From Tetranychus cinnabarinus (taxonomy: Eukaryota > Arthropoda > Arachnida > Trombidiformes > Tetranychidae): a DNA stretch of 64,000 nucleotides. How positions within the stretch are numbered: position 1 is the stretch's first letter; each line of letters opens with the position of its first letter. Shown here piece after piece: positions 45,801 through 59,000 of the stretch. The notes beneath the pieces were generated by a model that did not search any database, was not told the origin of the DNA, and saw only the letters and a list, made by a program, of their open reading frames with translations. Where the stretch lies: the NCBI GenBank assembly GCA_022266195.1, contig WHVY01000001.1:248001-312000 (forward strand), written 5' to 3'. The position numbers and the translations under genes are program-made.

Positions 45801-48759
45801 TTTATCCTTATCAAGATGAAAATAATCGTTTATTTTTTTCTATCAATATCGAGGTTAATAGCATTATGCGTAATTGTGATTTGCATCCAACTAATCAATT
45901 AACTATCGCTCTAATTTATTCTTTTTTTTTCTTCTCTTCTAATTCAAGGTTTTGCTGATGCCTTAAAAGAGTTCGAGAAAACTGATCGATGCAATAAATT
46001 GCTAGTCCGCCATTATATGCACAAACCAGTTCAAAGATTACCACAATATAAATTAATATTGGAAAAATATCAGACTTATTTAACCGAAGATCATCCCGAC
46101 TACAAAGATACACTTGCCGCTATTGAATTGGTCAGTAAAATTGCAGACTTTGCCAATGATTTTGTTCGTAAAGGTGATAGCTCTTCAAAGCTATTGAAAA
46201 TTCAAACTTCACTGGTTCGCTCTTACGAGATAATCAAACCTGGCCGAGTTTTACTAAAAGACGGAGAATTAGATAAACTATCTCGCCATGAACCTCAACC
46301 CCGATTATTTCTTCTATGCAATGACTGTCTCATTTATTTGACCGCGTTACAACAAGGAACTGTTTACAAGCTAAACCATGAACTTTCCTTGGAAGGGATG
46401 CGAGTCCTAGTTCCTGACCATCAACAATTTCAAAATGAATTTAGCATAATTTCGCCGTCTCGATCAATAAGTGTGGCTGCCAAAACTCCAGCTGAATGTG
46501 CATCTTGGATTGAAGCAATTAAAAAGGCCATCAAAGATTACGAGACTCGTCGAAATACCTTTAACACAAGTTCACATGGGGACAGAGTGGGCGATCAAGT
46601 ACTTTTGGGTTTTGAGGCGCCTCTTTGGATACCTGATACTCGAGTTACCATGTGTCAAATTTGTTCGGCTGAGTTTACGGTTACTTTCCGTCGTCATCAC
46701 TGTCGGGCTTGTGGTAAAGTTGTCTGTAATGATTGTTCATCCAACAAAGCTCCTTTAAGGTACTTGAAGTTTAGAGCGGCTCGTGTTTGTGATCAATGTT
46801 TCCCAGTATTACAAGATCAAATGACTAAAAAGTTAACAATCTCAATGACAACGGCTCTTCGTGATCACGGTGCTTCTTCTGATGAAGTTAATGATGATTT
46901 GGTTGATGATAGTGGCTCTGTTAACTCCAATGGTGCAACCTCAACAGGATCAACTGTTACTCCGTCCAATTTTGACCTAGACAATTTAAAGGCACAATTT
47001 GTTCGTATACCTCTAGGCTTACGAAGTTCTGGTCGAAGAAAATCTCTTCCTCAACGATTAAAAGAGGTTAGTTGTTTACCGTTTAATGCAAGAAAATGCC
47101 AATTAAATGATGTTATTCACTCTTCAAAACATTTCCTAGCAATTTGTGAAAATCATGCTCCAATGTCAGAGCTAAATTGCATTGCAAAGTAAAATCCATT
47201 AATTTAATCATGTAAATTTCAAGGACAGAATTCTTGGTGTATAATTACTCTGAATACTTGTATTATATTTGGCCAGTTCGTAGTCATATTTAAACAAAGC
47301 AATGTTATTATATCCTAAAATAATATATTTACAACCAATTTAGATCAAAATTAGTGTAAATTCCTTAGCTAAATCTTTATGTTTTAGCTTTCTAATGGAT
47401 TCATTGAGTTATAGTAAAAAAAGTCGATAAACAATTTCAATGGAAACAATCAACATGGAAATTGAAACGGCTCATTTAAATGATGTTTTTCCCTGTTCAT
47501 CCTTGAAATAAATGCTGCTCCTTTGTTTGTGTTTATTCATTATTTTCTGATTTCTGTTACAGAAAAAAAATCTCACAAACGATTCGATTAATCTTTCATA
47601 TCGATGACATTTGCATTTCGCTTTTCATAAACATCTATTAGATTGAATAATCTTTTCAAGATAATTTCTTGTTCAAAATGTATCCATTAATTGGGTACAA
47701 TTGGAACCTAATTTGACTAGTGCAAGTGCAATTCTTACTGACACAAATCAAGATCATGATTATGAAGCTGATTAGGTTATACAATATTCACATCAGATAT
47801 TCAACTCAATAATCACTTTTCCTCAAAAAGTTGATTCCTTATTGTTTTTATACCGATATTTTAACAAGTTCACAATTACCTTTCTTTCTGGATCAGTAAT
47901 TCAAATTGGACTATAATTTTACGTGATTGTTGAACATTTTTTGTTTGCTCGAGAAATTATCTCCCACACACAATACAAAAGCTCACTTAATCGATCGTAA
48001 ATTAGCATTAGATGACAATTTTAAAATGGTGAATCACTTTTAATTTATCAATAACATCATTAAAAAGATAATTTTTGCGTAAAACTCTTACGTTGTGAAA
48101 TCAATTGAATCAACCTTTTATTATTAACCTTAATAACACACTTTTTCATTGTATTTTTTTCATCCTTTCAGGTCTCTGCTGATGATAAAAATTGTTCAAT
48201 CAGTGGCTATTTGATGTACAAAAAGAACTACAAAAAGAGCTGGAAAAAAGCTTGGTTTGTGGTCAAAGAAAAAGTATTATATCGATTCAAGGAAAGCAAT
48301 GATACGGCAGCCCTTCAAAGCCTTCCTATTCTGGGTTATCAAGTACAATTAGTAACTGATGGTTCCATTGATTCCTCTGAAGCTGGATTAATATTTCAAC
48401 TCTCGCATCCGGGTCAAAATACAATATTATTTAAAACTTTGAACCAAGAATCGGCTTCAAGGTGACTCACTGAATAATGGTTTATTATGAAATACAATTG
48501 ATACCAAACAGAATGAAATTCAAGGTTCACTTTGAATATTGAAATTTATGAAATTCAGTGCATTTTCATCTTTTGTTATTTGTTTTCCATCAGTGACTAT
48601 TAGACTATCCAATTGACGTTATTTTCTGGTGAAAATTGTATTTCATTTTATCCTTTTTTTACCAAATTACAATAACATTTTCATTTACTAATCTTTGTCT
48701 TTTCATTCTTTTCATTCTACAGATGGATTCAGGAGATTTTGAGCAACACTCAATTGTAA
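42850..48759 (+). CDS. FGD-family Rho guanine-nucleotide exchange factor
   Basis: Five exons (42850-43458, 44330-44951, 45949-47066, 48172-48461, 48723-48759) join in phase to 891 residues. Domain order is FGD-like: a disordered Pro/Ser N-terminus (~1-300), DH at ~300-490 (KLFLVAQELTKTEEDFVNNM through LVRHYMHKPVQRLPQYKLIL, the CR3 helix), PH1 at ~505-615, FYVE at ~635-705 (WIPD, RRHHCRACGKVVC, eight Cys/His ligands), and a second PH at ~790-888 (SISGYLMYKK ... WFVVKEKVLYRF) ending WIQEIL. It should load GTP on Cdc42-type GTPases at PI3P-rich or actin-rich membranes. The last exon has 11 codons. The large introns (~0.9-1.1 kb) contain only stray frames. Confidence 0.93.
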
Positions 48760-50199
48760 TTTAATTGCTATCATTTAAAGGATTATTTTGTCAAAATTGT
48801 TTAAATCGACTTGTTTTTTTGTGAATTTTTTCAAACTTTTAACGCCATTTTCAGTACAAATTATTTTCTACTGATTTCAAACAAATTATCTCGTTGAATT
48901 CTTAAGTATCATGATTATTTTTCTTTCTAATCATTGATTTATAATGGTTGTTTATTTTGCCAAAAGTGTATCCATTGTTTTTTTCCGTTTTTTTGTAAAT
49001 TTGTATTCTCAAACAAAGCTATAACAGATTTAAAAGCTCATCAATTCATCATTAAATCTCATTTCGATATATTAATTCATCGTTTGACTTCATCCATTTC
49101 AATCAACACTAAATACAATATTTATTTTAAATAAAAGACTCAGTTCAAGTAAATAATCAACTAGACAGTTCCAGATCCGATAAACTCTCAATGAAAGTAT
49201 GTGAATGACAGCATTGAGAAAAAGATCAAATCTGAATTGAATTCTTATCATTGACTTCAAAATGCAGATTAAAGTTAAACTGATATCATCTATGGCTACA
49301 CATTAAACATCCAGTATAACCATAATATTAGCTGAGATTACAACCGAACTTGAAATTTTCAAGTTGAAATGTCACTTTTAATTTAAATTGCCACTACACT
49401 TTGTAATTAATAACTGTAAGATGATACACATACGAAGAGTAAGTGATGATTCAAAGAATGAGTTTTTCAAACATTTAATTGAATATCCTGATTGATAGAA
49501 TCAACTCTTGATTGATTAACCCACTGAATATTAGAAGAGGTTAAAGCTTCATAAAGACTATTAAATGCAAGGCCATTTAATTGCTAATTTTAATTTTTTC
49601 AAAAACTTCTTTCAACCCAATTCGATATATTTTTCAATCAATATTTTCTCGCGTAACCTTTGAATCTCTTATCCTATGACATTTAAAAACAGAGTTAAAT
49701 GCTATAAAAGAAACTCATATAAAATTAAATTAAATTGTATCATTAGAAGGACTTTTGTGGGGTAAAATTGTTTGCTCAGAAAGCGAATTGAACTTATTCA
49801 GGCAAAAATTTCCAAATCCTCGAAAATTTCAATTTCGTGTTATAAATCTTTAAGGTTTGATATTTTCATCGAGTAGAAATGAAATTGATTGAAAGATATT
49901 TATCTGTACAATGATGAATTTTAGTTTCATAATTTTATCCAAGTTAGATTGGTAATCACCACTTGCATGCAAAGTTAATCAGAATGAATTTAGTTGATCA
50001 ATAGAAAAAAAGAAACACAGAATGATTCTACTGATATCTACATCGATCGATATTTTATTAGGTGATCTTGAGATGATTAAACGCATTCAAAATGAATTTG
50101 GCAAACAAAAGTTATCCTGAAGAGTCAAAAGTAAAATTCATTTCAAACTTAGCTCATTGCTCATTAAAGCAACTCTCAGATCAACTTTAAGAACCAAAA
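48760..50199. other. Intergenic region
   Basis: About 1.4 kb between FGD and the receptor gene. AT-rich; no feature supported. Confidence 0.5.
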
Positions 50200-51722
50200 A
50201 TGCTAAAAATTTTCAACTCTCCTTTAACAGCATTTGCTTATGATTTTATTAAAGCAGTTCAATTAAACTTTGATAAAAGGCTTCACAATTACGATTGTGA
50301 ACAGCTTGCGTTCAAATCACTTGAAACACAGGAAAAACAAGTCGTCTTTACCTTAACATTAAGACATGGGTTTGAACAGAGTGTCGACAAAATTACCAAA
50401 ATGAGACAGAAAATTGACTTTGGTAATTTATTGCTTCGCATTGCTTCACTAGTGAACCTCGTAAGAATCATTTTGCTGTTCAGTGTTAGTTATGAAACGG
50501 CCATCTATTTAGGTGATCCATTGTTGGACTCGAAAGACAGAAATGTTTTGCTGTTAGTCGTTCTTGTTGGACTAACTCCTATGTATATTGTTCATGAATT
50601 GGCTGTGATAAAGGAAAATAATTATGGATTCGTTTCTGCAGCTTCTGATTTGAAAGTTGTGATTAAAAATGGGTTTTCTTATTTTCCCTTTGTTGGACTT
50701 GAAAAGAAACCCTTTTGCCGTTTTATTTACTTGATCTGTGCCTTTCATAACATGATCACTCCAATGATGATTCCGTTCATTACCTTTCTTTATAATTTTG
50801 AGCTTTTTTGCAACCTTTATAACAATTATTCACTCAAAACAATGCTCTTTGCGATTCCATGGAGTTTTACACTTACAACAGCTGTGATATTTCTTGCTGC
50901 TCAAGCGATCTGTTATAGTTCAGTTTGTTGTATTTATGTGGGTCTTCATTATTTTCATATAAAGTCGATAACAAATGCCACCGGTTTCCTGCTTCAGATT
51001 AATGACAAGAGGAATTGTACAGATTTAAATTGTATTATTGGACAAACTCTTTGGTTGTTTAATAAAATTGATTCAACTTTTAGAGAAATCCGTTTTATTG
51101 TTTTGTTTTTTTACAACGGAATCGCTCTTATGTCTTGTTGGTTTTTACACTTTGGTCTATTTACTGGTAATCACAGCGTTGTGATGGACTTTCTCATTAC
51201 TTGGCTTGGATTTATGATTATATCAGATATTTTGGCAATCAGCTTCTTTTGTGCTGCATTTACCAACAAGGTTTTCATTTCATTTTTCCCATGTTGATCA
51301 GTTAATTATGGTTTGCCTCCATCTTGATTCGTTTTAACTGTAAATCATTTTTTTCTTTGAAACCCACAGGTTGACAGACTTTACCCAATGTGGCATCGAA
51401 TGTATTGTAAAAGTAAAACGACTACAGCCATGAAGTTAAAAGTAAACTTACATTTATGATTTTTAGACTTTTTGATTTTACCCAGTTTAACGGATAACAA
51501 TTTTGTCATTCCAGATGATTGAGATCTTCAACAGAATAATATTGCCAACGAATGGCATCCAGATTGGCGATTATGGTTTAATAACGAAAAAATTTGTGCT
51601 GATTGTGAGTACTATGGACAATGAAATATTTTGAAAAAAACTGATTTTATTTTTATCAGTTTCTTTTAGAGTTTTCAACAACACTGATGCTGTTAAGAGT
51701 CAATTTTGGATCATATTTTTGA
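50200..51722 (+). CDS. Gustatory-type seven-helix receptor
   Basis: Four exons (50200-51270, 51370-51441, 51515-51604, 51672-51722) join in phase to 427 residues. The long first exon has six hydrophobic helices; three short 3' exons encode an amphipathic segment (YPMWHRMY, then MIEIFNRIILPTNGIQIGDYGLITKKFVLI) and the last helix (STTLMLLRVNFGSYF). The GR-family C-terminus normally shows a TYhxxxxxQF-like pattern after several phase-0 introns near the 3' end; here the intron arrangement fits, but the exact motif is weak. Such receptors are ligand-gated cation channels or related chemosensors. Mites have large GR repertoires, but only one is seen here. The last exon (acceptor TTAGAG) is the least certain. 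Confidence 0.68.
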
Positions 51723-52122
51723 AAATTTTTAATCAGTTGTTTCAGCTTTGTAAAATGGCGTTTACTTTCATCAAAAAACATGTTAAAATGCGTGTGTCAC
51801 AATTAGTGAATCATCGTGTTCACAGTTAAATCAAAAATGTCTTCACGTACAATCCGTTTGAAAATGCAAAAGGTAACAATTTACCAAAATATAGTAAATT
51901 ATTGCTCGGTCCCTGGTTACATAAGGTTTCTGACAAGATTAATCATATTGAGTTTATTTTTTTCGCGAATTAATTATTTGACTCTTTAATCTGTTATATT
52001 GTGAATTAATAATGTTTGATAATCTGTTAACAAGATCAAAAATGGTTCAATGTAAATAAGCTTCTTCAACAGTAAAAAAGATTTAGTTTATTTTCAGTTT
52101 CACCTGTTGCCTTTGTTTACAT
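51723..52122. other. Convergent spacer
   Basis: 400 bp between the receptor gene and FOXRED1; no feature seen. Confidence 0.55.
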
Positions 52123-54122
52123 TCAAATGATATTTACTTCTAATAATTTTTCACCTTCGATCGCTCTGTTGAACCTGAATCGAGTGCAATCAACTGTACT
52201 ATATTTACCATTCAAAATTAACTCGGAAATACATTTTCCAGCTGCTGGGCCCATTTGAATTCCATGTCCACTGAAACCAGTTAACCAGTATAAATTTGAC
52301 CAAACAGGATCTTGGCCCATGATCGCATTTTCATCTAGTTCGTTGAAATCGTAATAGCCTGCCCAAGCTGAAAGTACTTTAATGGATTCAAATGGTTTAA
52401 CTCTTTCTGCTAGTTGAGGCCAAATTCGTTGATCAAAGAAGTCATAATCAACCTCAAAATCAGTAGTTTGTGGCTCTTCCGACTGATGTAGATTATGGAA
52501 AACAAGAAAATCAAAAGACTTAAATATTGTCCAATGGATGGTTTATGTTTAATTTTACCTCTTCTGGTGATAATCCAGTTATATAGTTATCTCCATCCCC
52601 TCGACAATAAACTCCTGATGGATCAATGAGCATTGGAAAATTTTGACCATTCAAAGTTTCGCATTTAAATGAATATACATAACGTTTCCTTGGGAGATTA
52701 AACAGAATTGTTACCAAAAATAATAAGTTATAATATAACCAGATATCTTCATAATCCCAATGAAATTAACTAAACTAATATCAGATTTCATTTAAAGTCA
52801 ATGCTGATAAAGAAATACACTTTCTTAAAATATGGTCTTTTATTTCAACTGGAGCTTAAAACACCCATAGATGGCTCGGCTCTGGCCAGCAGGACGAACA
52901 GACTGATCTAGCTGTCAAATATTCAAGTCGAATTTGTTGATTTACACATTCCATACTGTAAATGATGCTGAAATAATCTTCCAATTTCCAGAAGGAAATT
53001 TTCTTGGTTAATTATGTAACTTGGCTAACTTGTTATAAACAAGAAATTTACTAAATCGGAGAACCAGCAAAGGTTGAAATTGGACCAAACTTTTTTACGA
53101 AAGTCATCAAAAGACATGAATTATAATTCAAAAGATAAATTTTATACAAAAAAAAGATCGACTGAAAAAAAATTTAGACCAACCTTGGATTAACTGGACA
53201 TAAAATGCTTTGCGCATTTTGTGATATAAGTTTATTAGACAAAGTACCACATTCTGATCCTCCAGCTATGACAATTGATTCTGCTGAGTAAATGGCTTGA
53301 GAATTTTGCTTGATATGATCAACAATGGCTCCATTTACTTTACATGATGGTGTTTTGCAAGAGCAAGAAAAATCAGTTACAACCCCATGAACGTATTTCA
53401 CTCCTAATGCTAAAGCTTTTGCACGGAAAGCCATCAACAACCGATGAGGATCAAACCAGCCTTCTTTATCGAATCCATAAGAACCAGCAGCAATGCCATT
53501 GGTGTTTAACCAAGGCCATCGAACCGATAACTGTTGTGGGTCAAGAAGCTCAACTGATGCTCCACACGATTTTTGGATTTTATGATTATTGACTAAAGTA
53601 TCAACACCGCTTTCAGTCGCCAAATACAAGTAACCCTTGCGAACTAACCCAATATCTATCAAATCATCTGGATCAACGTTAAGATAATCGTTGATTTTTG
53701 TAAGGAAATCAAAACTGTGCAAGGATAATTTAATATTTTCTGGAAGCGAGAAATGTGATCGGATTCCACCGACAGCTCGAGTCGTTGAACAGGTCGTGTA
53801 CTGGTGCAAGACAATTTGAGAATTTCGGTTAACATTTCGCTGTTCAGAAGATTTGGTCGATGGACAAACAAACCTTTGGATCTTTTTCAATGACAGTCAC
53901 TGAAGTTGAAGGGCTTGAATGTTTAATCCAGAAAGCGGTTGATAAACCCATTATGCCACCGCCAATAATCAAAACATCACTTTTGAATTGTTCACTATTT
54001 GCTGTCGCTGACAAACTTGCTGTTGGAATCCATTGTGACTGTAATTTGAGCACATCTTTACAGCTTAACGGTTGACGAAGTAACGAAACTGAGCTCCTTA
54101 AAATGTTGGTTGATTTGAACAT
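52123..54122 (-). CDS. FOXRED1: FAD-dependent oxidoreductase FOXRED1
   Basis: Four exons (53874-54122, 53184-53800, 52559-52688, 52123-52482, minus strand) give 451 residues. Features: a likely mitochondrial presequence (basic, MFKSTNILRSSVSLLRQPL), the dinucleotide-binding VLIIGGGIMGLSTAFW near residue 52, YTTCSTTRAVGGIRSHFSLPENI, GFDKEGWFDPHRLL, KRYVYSF, SAWAGYYDF, TGFSGHGIQMGPAAGK and the end GEKLLEVNII. These match FOXRED1, which is required for mitochondrial complex I assembly or stability. Introns are 73, 495 and 76 bp. The middle intron contains a short mariner-TIR-like motif (52878-52907). All exons look intact. Confidence 0.92.
52878..52907. repeat. Possible mariner inverted-repeat relic
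   Basis: CTCTGGCC-AGCAGGACGAACAGACTGAT resembles the inverted repeat of the element at 6573-7035 (GTCCAGAGCAGGACGAACTGAT) with a 3-nt insertion. It lies in a FOXRED1 intron with no second end nearby. Confidence 0.4.
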
Positions 54123-56052
54123 TTTGATTTAAAGCTAAAGCTGAACAATTTCGAGGAATTTCGAATGAAAACTAAGACAATTTGTGAAACAAACAATGAA
54201 ACGTATCTACATATAAAATAAGCGAATCCTATCTATCAATTCATTTTCATTGTCTATTCTTTGTAATCTAGTTACTATCGCCTGTTAAAATGATTATCTA
54301 CTCTAGATTTACTGCTTAATCACAAGGTTTATTTATCAAGCTTGGAGCTTTAATTAGAGTTGTCATATTATGAGAGTCTAAGAGATTTCATGATATTCAT
54401 TCATATGTATTTCATGATGATATACCTTAGTCTTTGAAATATTCATTATAAACAAATTGTCATCATAATTACCAGTCTTAAAACAATAAATTTGCAATAA
54501 AATATTGTGATCAGTTAACAATTTAGTGGATGCATCTTTACAAATCCAAACATTTTGTTTGGCGATTTTTTAAAGCTTGTTATTCACGATTATAAAAAGA
54601 TTATGAATCGACGCTGTTACATCTGTTTATTAAGGTATGACCGATAAAGTTTGTCACTAATTTTTGTGAATTGAATTGCGTCAGTTAGACTAGACTTAAA
54701 GGCACCATTTAACCGTTGAAATAAAGGTACACTTCTCAAGCACATTTTGTGCAAAAATGAATTAATTTTGACCAAAAATTGCCAAGTTATGACCTTAAAT
54801 GGACAAAGGCGTCAAAATCTGATTTTAACTTTACCCAAAAACCATAAATTTTTCAACTTCATACTAAGGCTTCGAATAATCGGAAAATATTGAATTTGGC
54901 CTCAAAGTTATTATAAAAGATGTAATTCTCTTAATATAACCCAGAATAGATCAATTGAAAGGTCCAAGCCATCACCAAAACTAAATTTCATGGACATTTG
55001 ATAAAAAACGGGTCTTCAAGCTTTTTTAAAAAGACTTTTTAAAAAAATGACCTCGATTTCGAATATTTCGAGCAATTAACCTGCAATAAAAACATTAGCA
55101 TCTCATAATCAGCAGTAAGTTTACTTTATGACCTTTTTATTTCAAAATATTATTTCATTGCGCTATCATTTGAATCACAATGTAGGACTTCGCTTGAGTT
55201 TTGAACTGACCAGCTACAGGTTGCATGGAGTTGATGCTGAATTCATTTATTGTCCATCCAGTCAACTATTCGTTTCTTTAAGATATTTTTTATTATAAAG
55301 TTATTGATACATTGTGAGAGGCGAAGGGATTTAAATGGCGAATCAATTTAATCAGATTAATCCAAGATCACTACGAACGATAACACAATTTCCAAAGATA
55401 ATAAAATGTTATGAGATGAAAAGCTCCTGAAGCTCATAATTTTGGAATACATTTGTATTGATTGATCAGATGTTAGTTTTTACTGTGATGATGAAAAAAA
55501 TCTTGAAGATTACCTTTCTCTGAGCTTTTGTGATTGTAATAGTTTTGATTGTTACTGTAAGAGTAAAATTGATTCAATATTTTTGCTTGTGTTGATTTGA
55601 TCAGCTTGAGCTTATTTTAGATTACAGATTGTAGTAAACAAGAGAGGAAATCTTGATGCATGGGGTAATCTAAACAAAATAAGTGAAATGATCAAGGATT
55701 GATTGATTTTTTCCATAGATTTGAGTTTACAAATTGGTTTAATGTAAATATTAAGACCTTTTACAAATCTAATCGCGAATAGTTAACTGTTGTCATGATA
55801 ACCTCTCGTTCAAATTGAACCTTAACTTTCGAAAGATACTGTCAAGATGATCAATTTAATTACAAGAGAAATATTGAGAAGAAAGATAGTTGAGAGCAAG
55901 AAGGAGAAGAAATAACATTTCTTAATGGCCACTTGAATCATTGATACAGCAATTTTGTTCACTTTCAACTGTTTCCATGTTTTTCATTCAACATTAGATT
56001 TTTTCAAATTTCTGAGCTTCCCCATCTTTTATATTATTTATTAATCAATTCA
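54123..56052. other. Divergent intergenic region
   Basis: About 1.9 kb between FOXRED1 (minus) and nidogen (plus). AT-rich; no gene or RNA can be supported. Confidence 0.5.
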
Positions 56053-59000
56053 ATGGCCAATTTACAGGCCAAAATTGTTTTCGTTATTGCCATTTGTTTG
56101 ACAATCAATTTAGCCAATGGGATTACGAGACAAGATTTATTTCCCTTTGCAGGACCAGATGACGAAGTGTTAACTGGTAAAGATGAAGGATCATCTCAAC
56201 AGGTTAAACTTTCTTCTAATGTAATCCTTTTTGAAAGATCTTATGATTTCCTTTTTGTAAGTAACCAATTTCAATTCATCTATTTATTAACTATCTCTGT
56301 GAGCTTTTAAATTTCATTTTCTTGCCCTTTTCAGGTCAGTATCAATGGAGTTATATCATTCCTGTCTGATGCTGCTAACTACCTTAACTATGCTTTGCCT
56401 TTAAGTATTCCTATGATTGCTCCTTTTTATGCTGACATCGATACTCGGATTACAGGAAAAGTTTATTATCGGTAACATTCTTGAAAATATTATTGGAACC
56501 AAAACAATTTATTGAGTATTTTTGATTGTACTTTTTTATAGACAAACAACAAATCCTGATCAGTTGAACCTTGCCAATGGATACATCAGTTCGGTATTTA
56601 CATCTGGCTTAAACTTCCAAGCTAACAGTCTATTCATCGCAACTTGGGTTGACGTTGGTCCATACCGAAACAATTTGACTTTTATTGACCCAAACAATGA
56701 AAAAGTATGAAATGTCTATCAACACTTGTTACTCTTCCAAGACTAAGTTTATTAACATGATTTATTCAACACAGAAAAATACATTTCAAGTTGTTATTGC
56801 GACAGACGGCAAGGAATCATACGCATTCTTCCTTTACCCTCAAAAAGGTATAACATGGGCCAAAAGTGATACCAAAGAAGCTCGTGAACCTGCCTTAGCG
56901 CAAGTCGGATTTATTGACTTAAATGGATACCAGTTTTATCCTCTTGATGTCTCAGGAACCAGTAGGACTCTCAATTTAGATAGGTAGGTCATCTTGAATA
57001 ATTTCAACCATAGAAGCATGTTATCTAATACTGAATTACTTATACAGAATGTCTAATATTAAAGAAGCGGGAATCTTCATATTCCGTATTGGTAAACTTG
57101 GTGTTTCTGGAGGTGTTATTGAACCAGATCGACCTTCATCATCTCGTGAATCTGATGTTGCACCATCAGACGTTATGGATCGATGTGAAACAACTTTTGA
57201 TCCTTGTCCACCTGAAGCGCATTGTGAACAATATTCAACTGGCTTTTGCTGTAAATGTAAAGAAGGTTTTATTGGTAATGGAAGACAGTGCATTAAATCA
57301 GGTAAGATTTGAACATACGAACAGTCTTGACATGAAGATAATTTTTACTCCATAGATCTCATGTTAGAGTAGAAAAATACTCTTCAAATGTGTTCTTAAT
57401 TATAATTAAGTCTTATTTACAATATCTTATCCAAGAGGGAAACTTATGAAGAACCTCTTGAACAAAGGTCTATTGACATCATTCTATCACTAATCTATTC
57501 TTTTTTTCATTCTATACTGGAATAATTAGACACATTAGATACATCACCAATTCGTTTGGTAGGCCAGGTTCATGGAACAATTAATGACCAAAAAATTGGA
57601 GACGCTGACATCTATGTCTATGCTGACGTTAACTCAGGTCAAATTTACACAACAATCAGTCGATTGCAAAACATACAACCCAGTGATTTTCAATCATTGA
57701 TTCCGTTAACTGACCTAATTGGTTGGTTATTTGCAAAAGGACAACCAGGAACTGTAAATGGGTTCAGTTTGACAGGCGGAGTTTTCAATAGAACTGCCAG
57801 AATAACTTTTCCTCAGACCGGGGAACAAGTGACTGTTATTGAGCGTTATCTTGGACTTGATGTTTTCGGTAATCTTAAGATGGATATTGTAATAACAGGA
57901 AATTTACCAGCCATTCCAATGGGCTCTAGAGTTGAATTTGATGATGCAATTGAAGTTTATGCTTCTAAAGAACCAGGAATGTTCACTAGCTCATCAGGTC
58001 GTTCATATAGGCTTACTGGAGCTTCCATGGATATACCCATTTCAATCGAACAGGAAATTCAGTTCACGTCATGCGCTTATGCACCAAAAGATCAACAAGT
58101 TAAAACAATTAAAATCTCAGCAAATCGGTATAATATTGATGTGCGAACAATTCAAGATCCAATTCGATTTACGGCTGAATATTCGGTTGTGCCACCAGGT
58201 GAGGTTTCTTCACAAAAATACGGATGAAAAAATTATGTGAACGGTGAAAATTGAAGATTAATATATGTTGTTTCTTTTTAATTCCAGATGACAATCCTTG
58301 CAAAAATGGCAACGCAGTTTGTGGTGCTAACAGTCAATGTGTAGTTGACGGGGAAAATTATCGTTGTGTTTGTAATCCAGGGTTTCGAAGTGATGACCAA
58401 TCTGATCCAAACAGTGTCAGACCATTGTGTTTAGGTAAGCTATTTCTGTATACTTTTGTCGGATTTGTTACTAATTTTTTGCCCCTTACAGATATAGATG
58501 AATGTTTGACAAACCAATCCCGATGTCATAAAGATGCTCGCTGCCAAAATCAACCAGGAAACTATCGCTGTATTTGTAATGATGGTTTTGTCGGTGATGG
58601 ATACCGATGTCGACCTCAAGGTTAGTTATTCGAATTGGTAATTTATCAAATTTCCAGTCTTTTAATTGCTATCCTTTTTTTATTTCACTTTTGAAAAATA
58701 GATTCAATGTGTGGGGATAAATTTTGTGATCCTAATGCTGACTGTTTACCTTCTACTGATGGATCCAAAAAGTGCATTTGCTTACCAGGTTTTACAGGTA
58801 ACGGAATCATTTGTCGTTCCGTTTTAGGTCAACCAGGATCACCTAATGCTTGTCCAGCTGATTTACGTTGTGATCGTAATGCTCAATGTGCCATTAATCC
58901 AGTCACTAGAGAATATGGTTGTGTTTGCAATCCAGGCTTTACTGGTAATGGTTTGGTTTGTGAATTGGTTGGAAAAGTTTGTTCGAGTGATGCCAATTGT

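Noticed and set aside
45536..45958. 140-residue open frame
   Set aside because: It lies inside an FGD intron, starts on TTG and is AT-driven; exon phases skip it cleanly.
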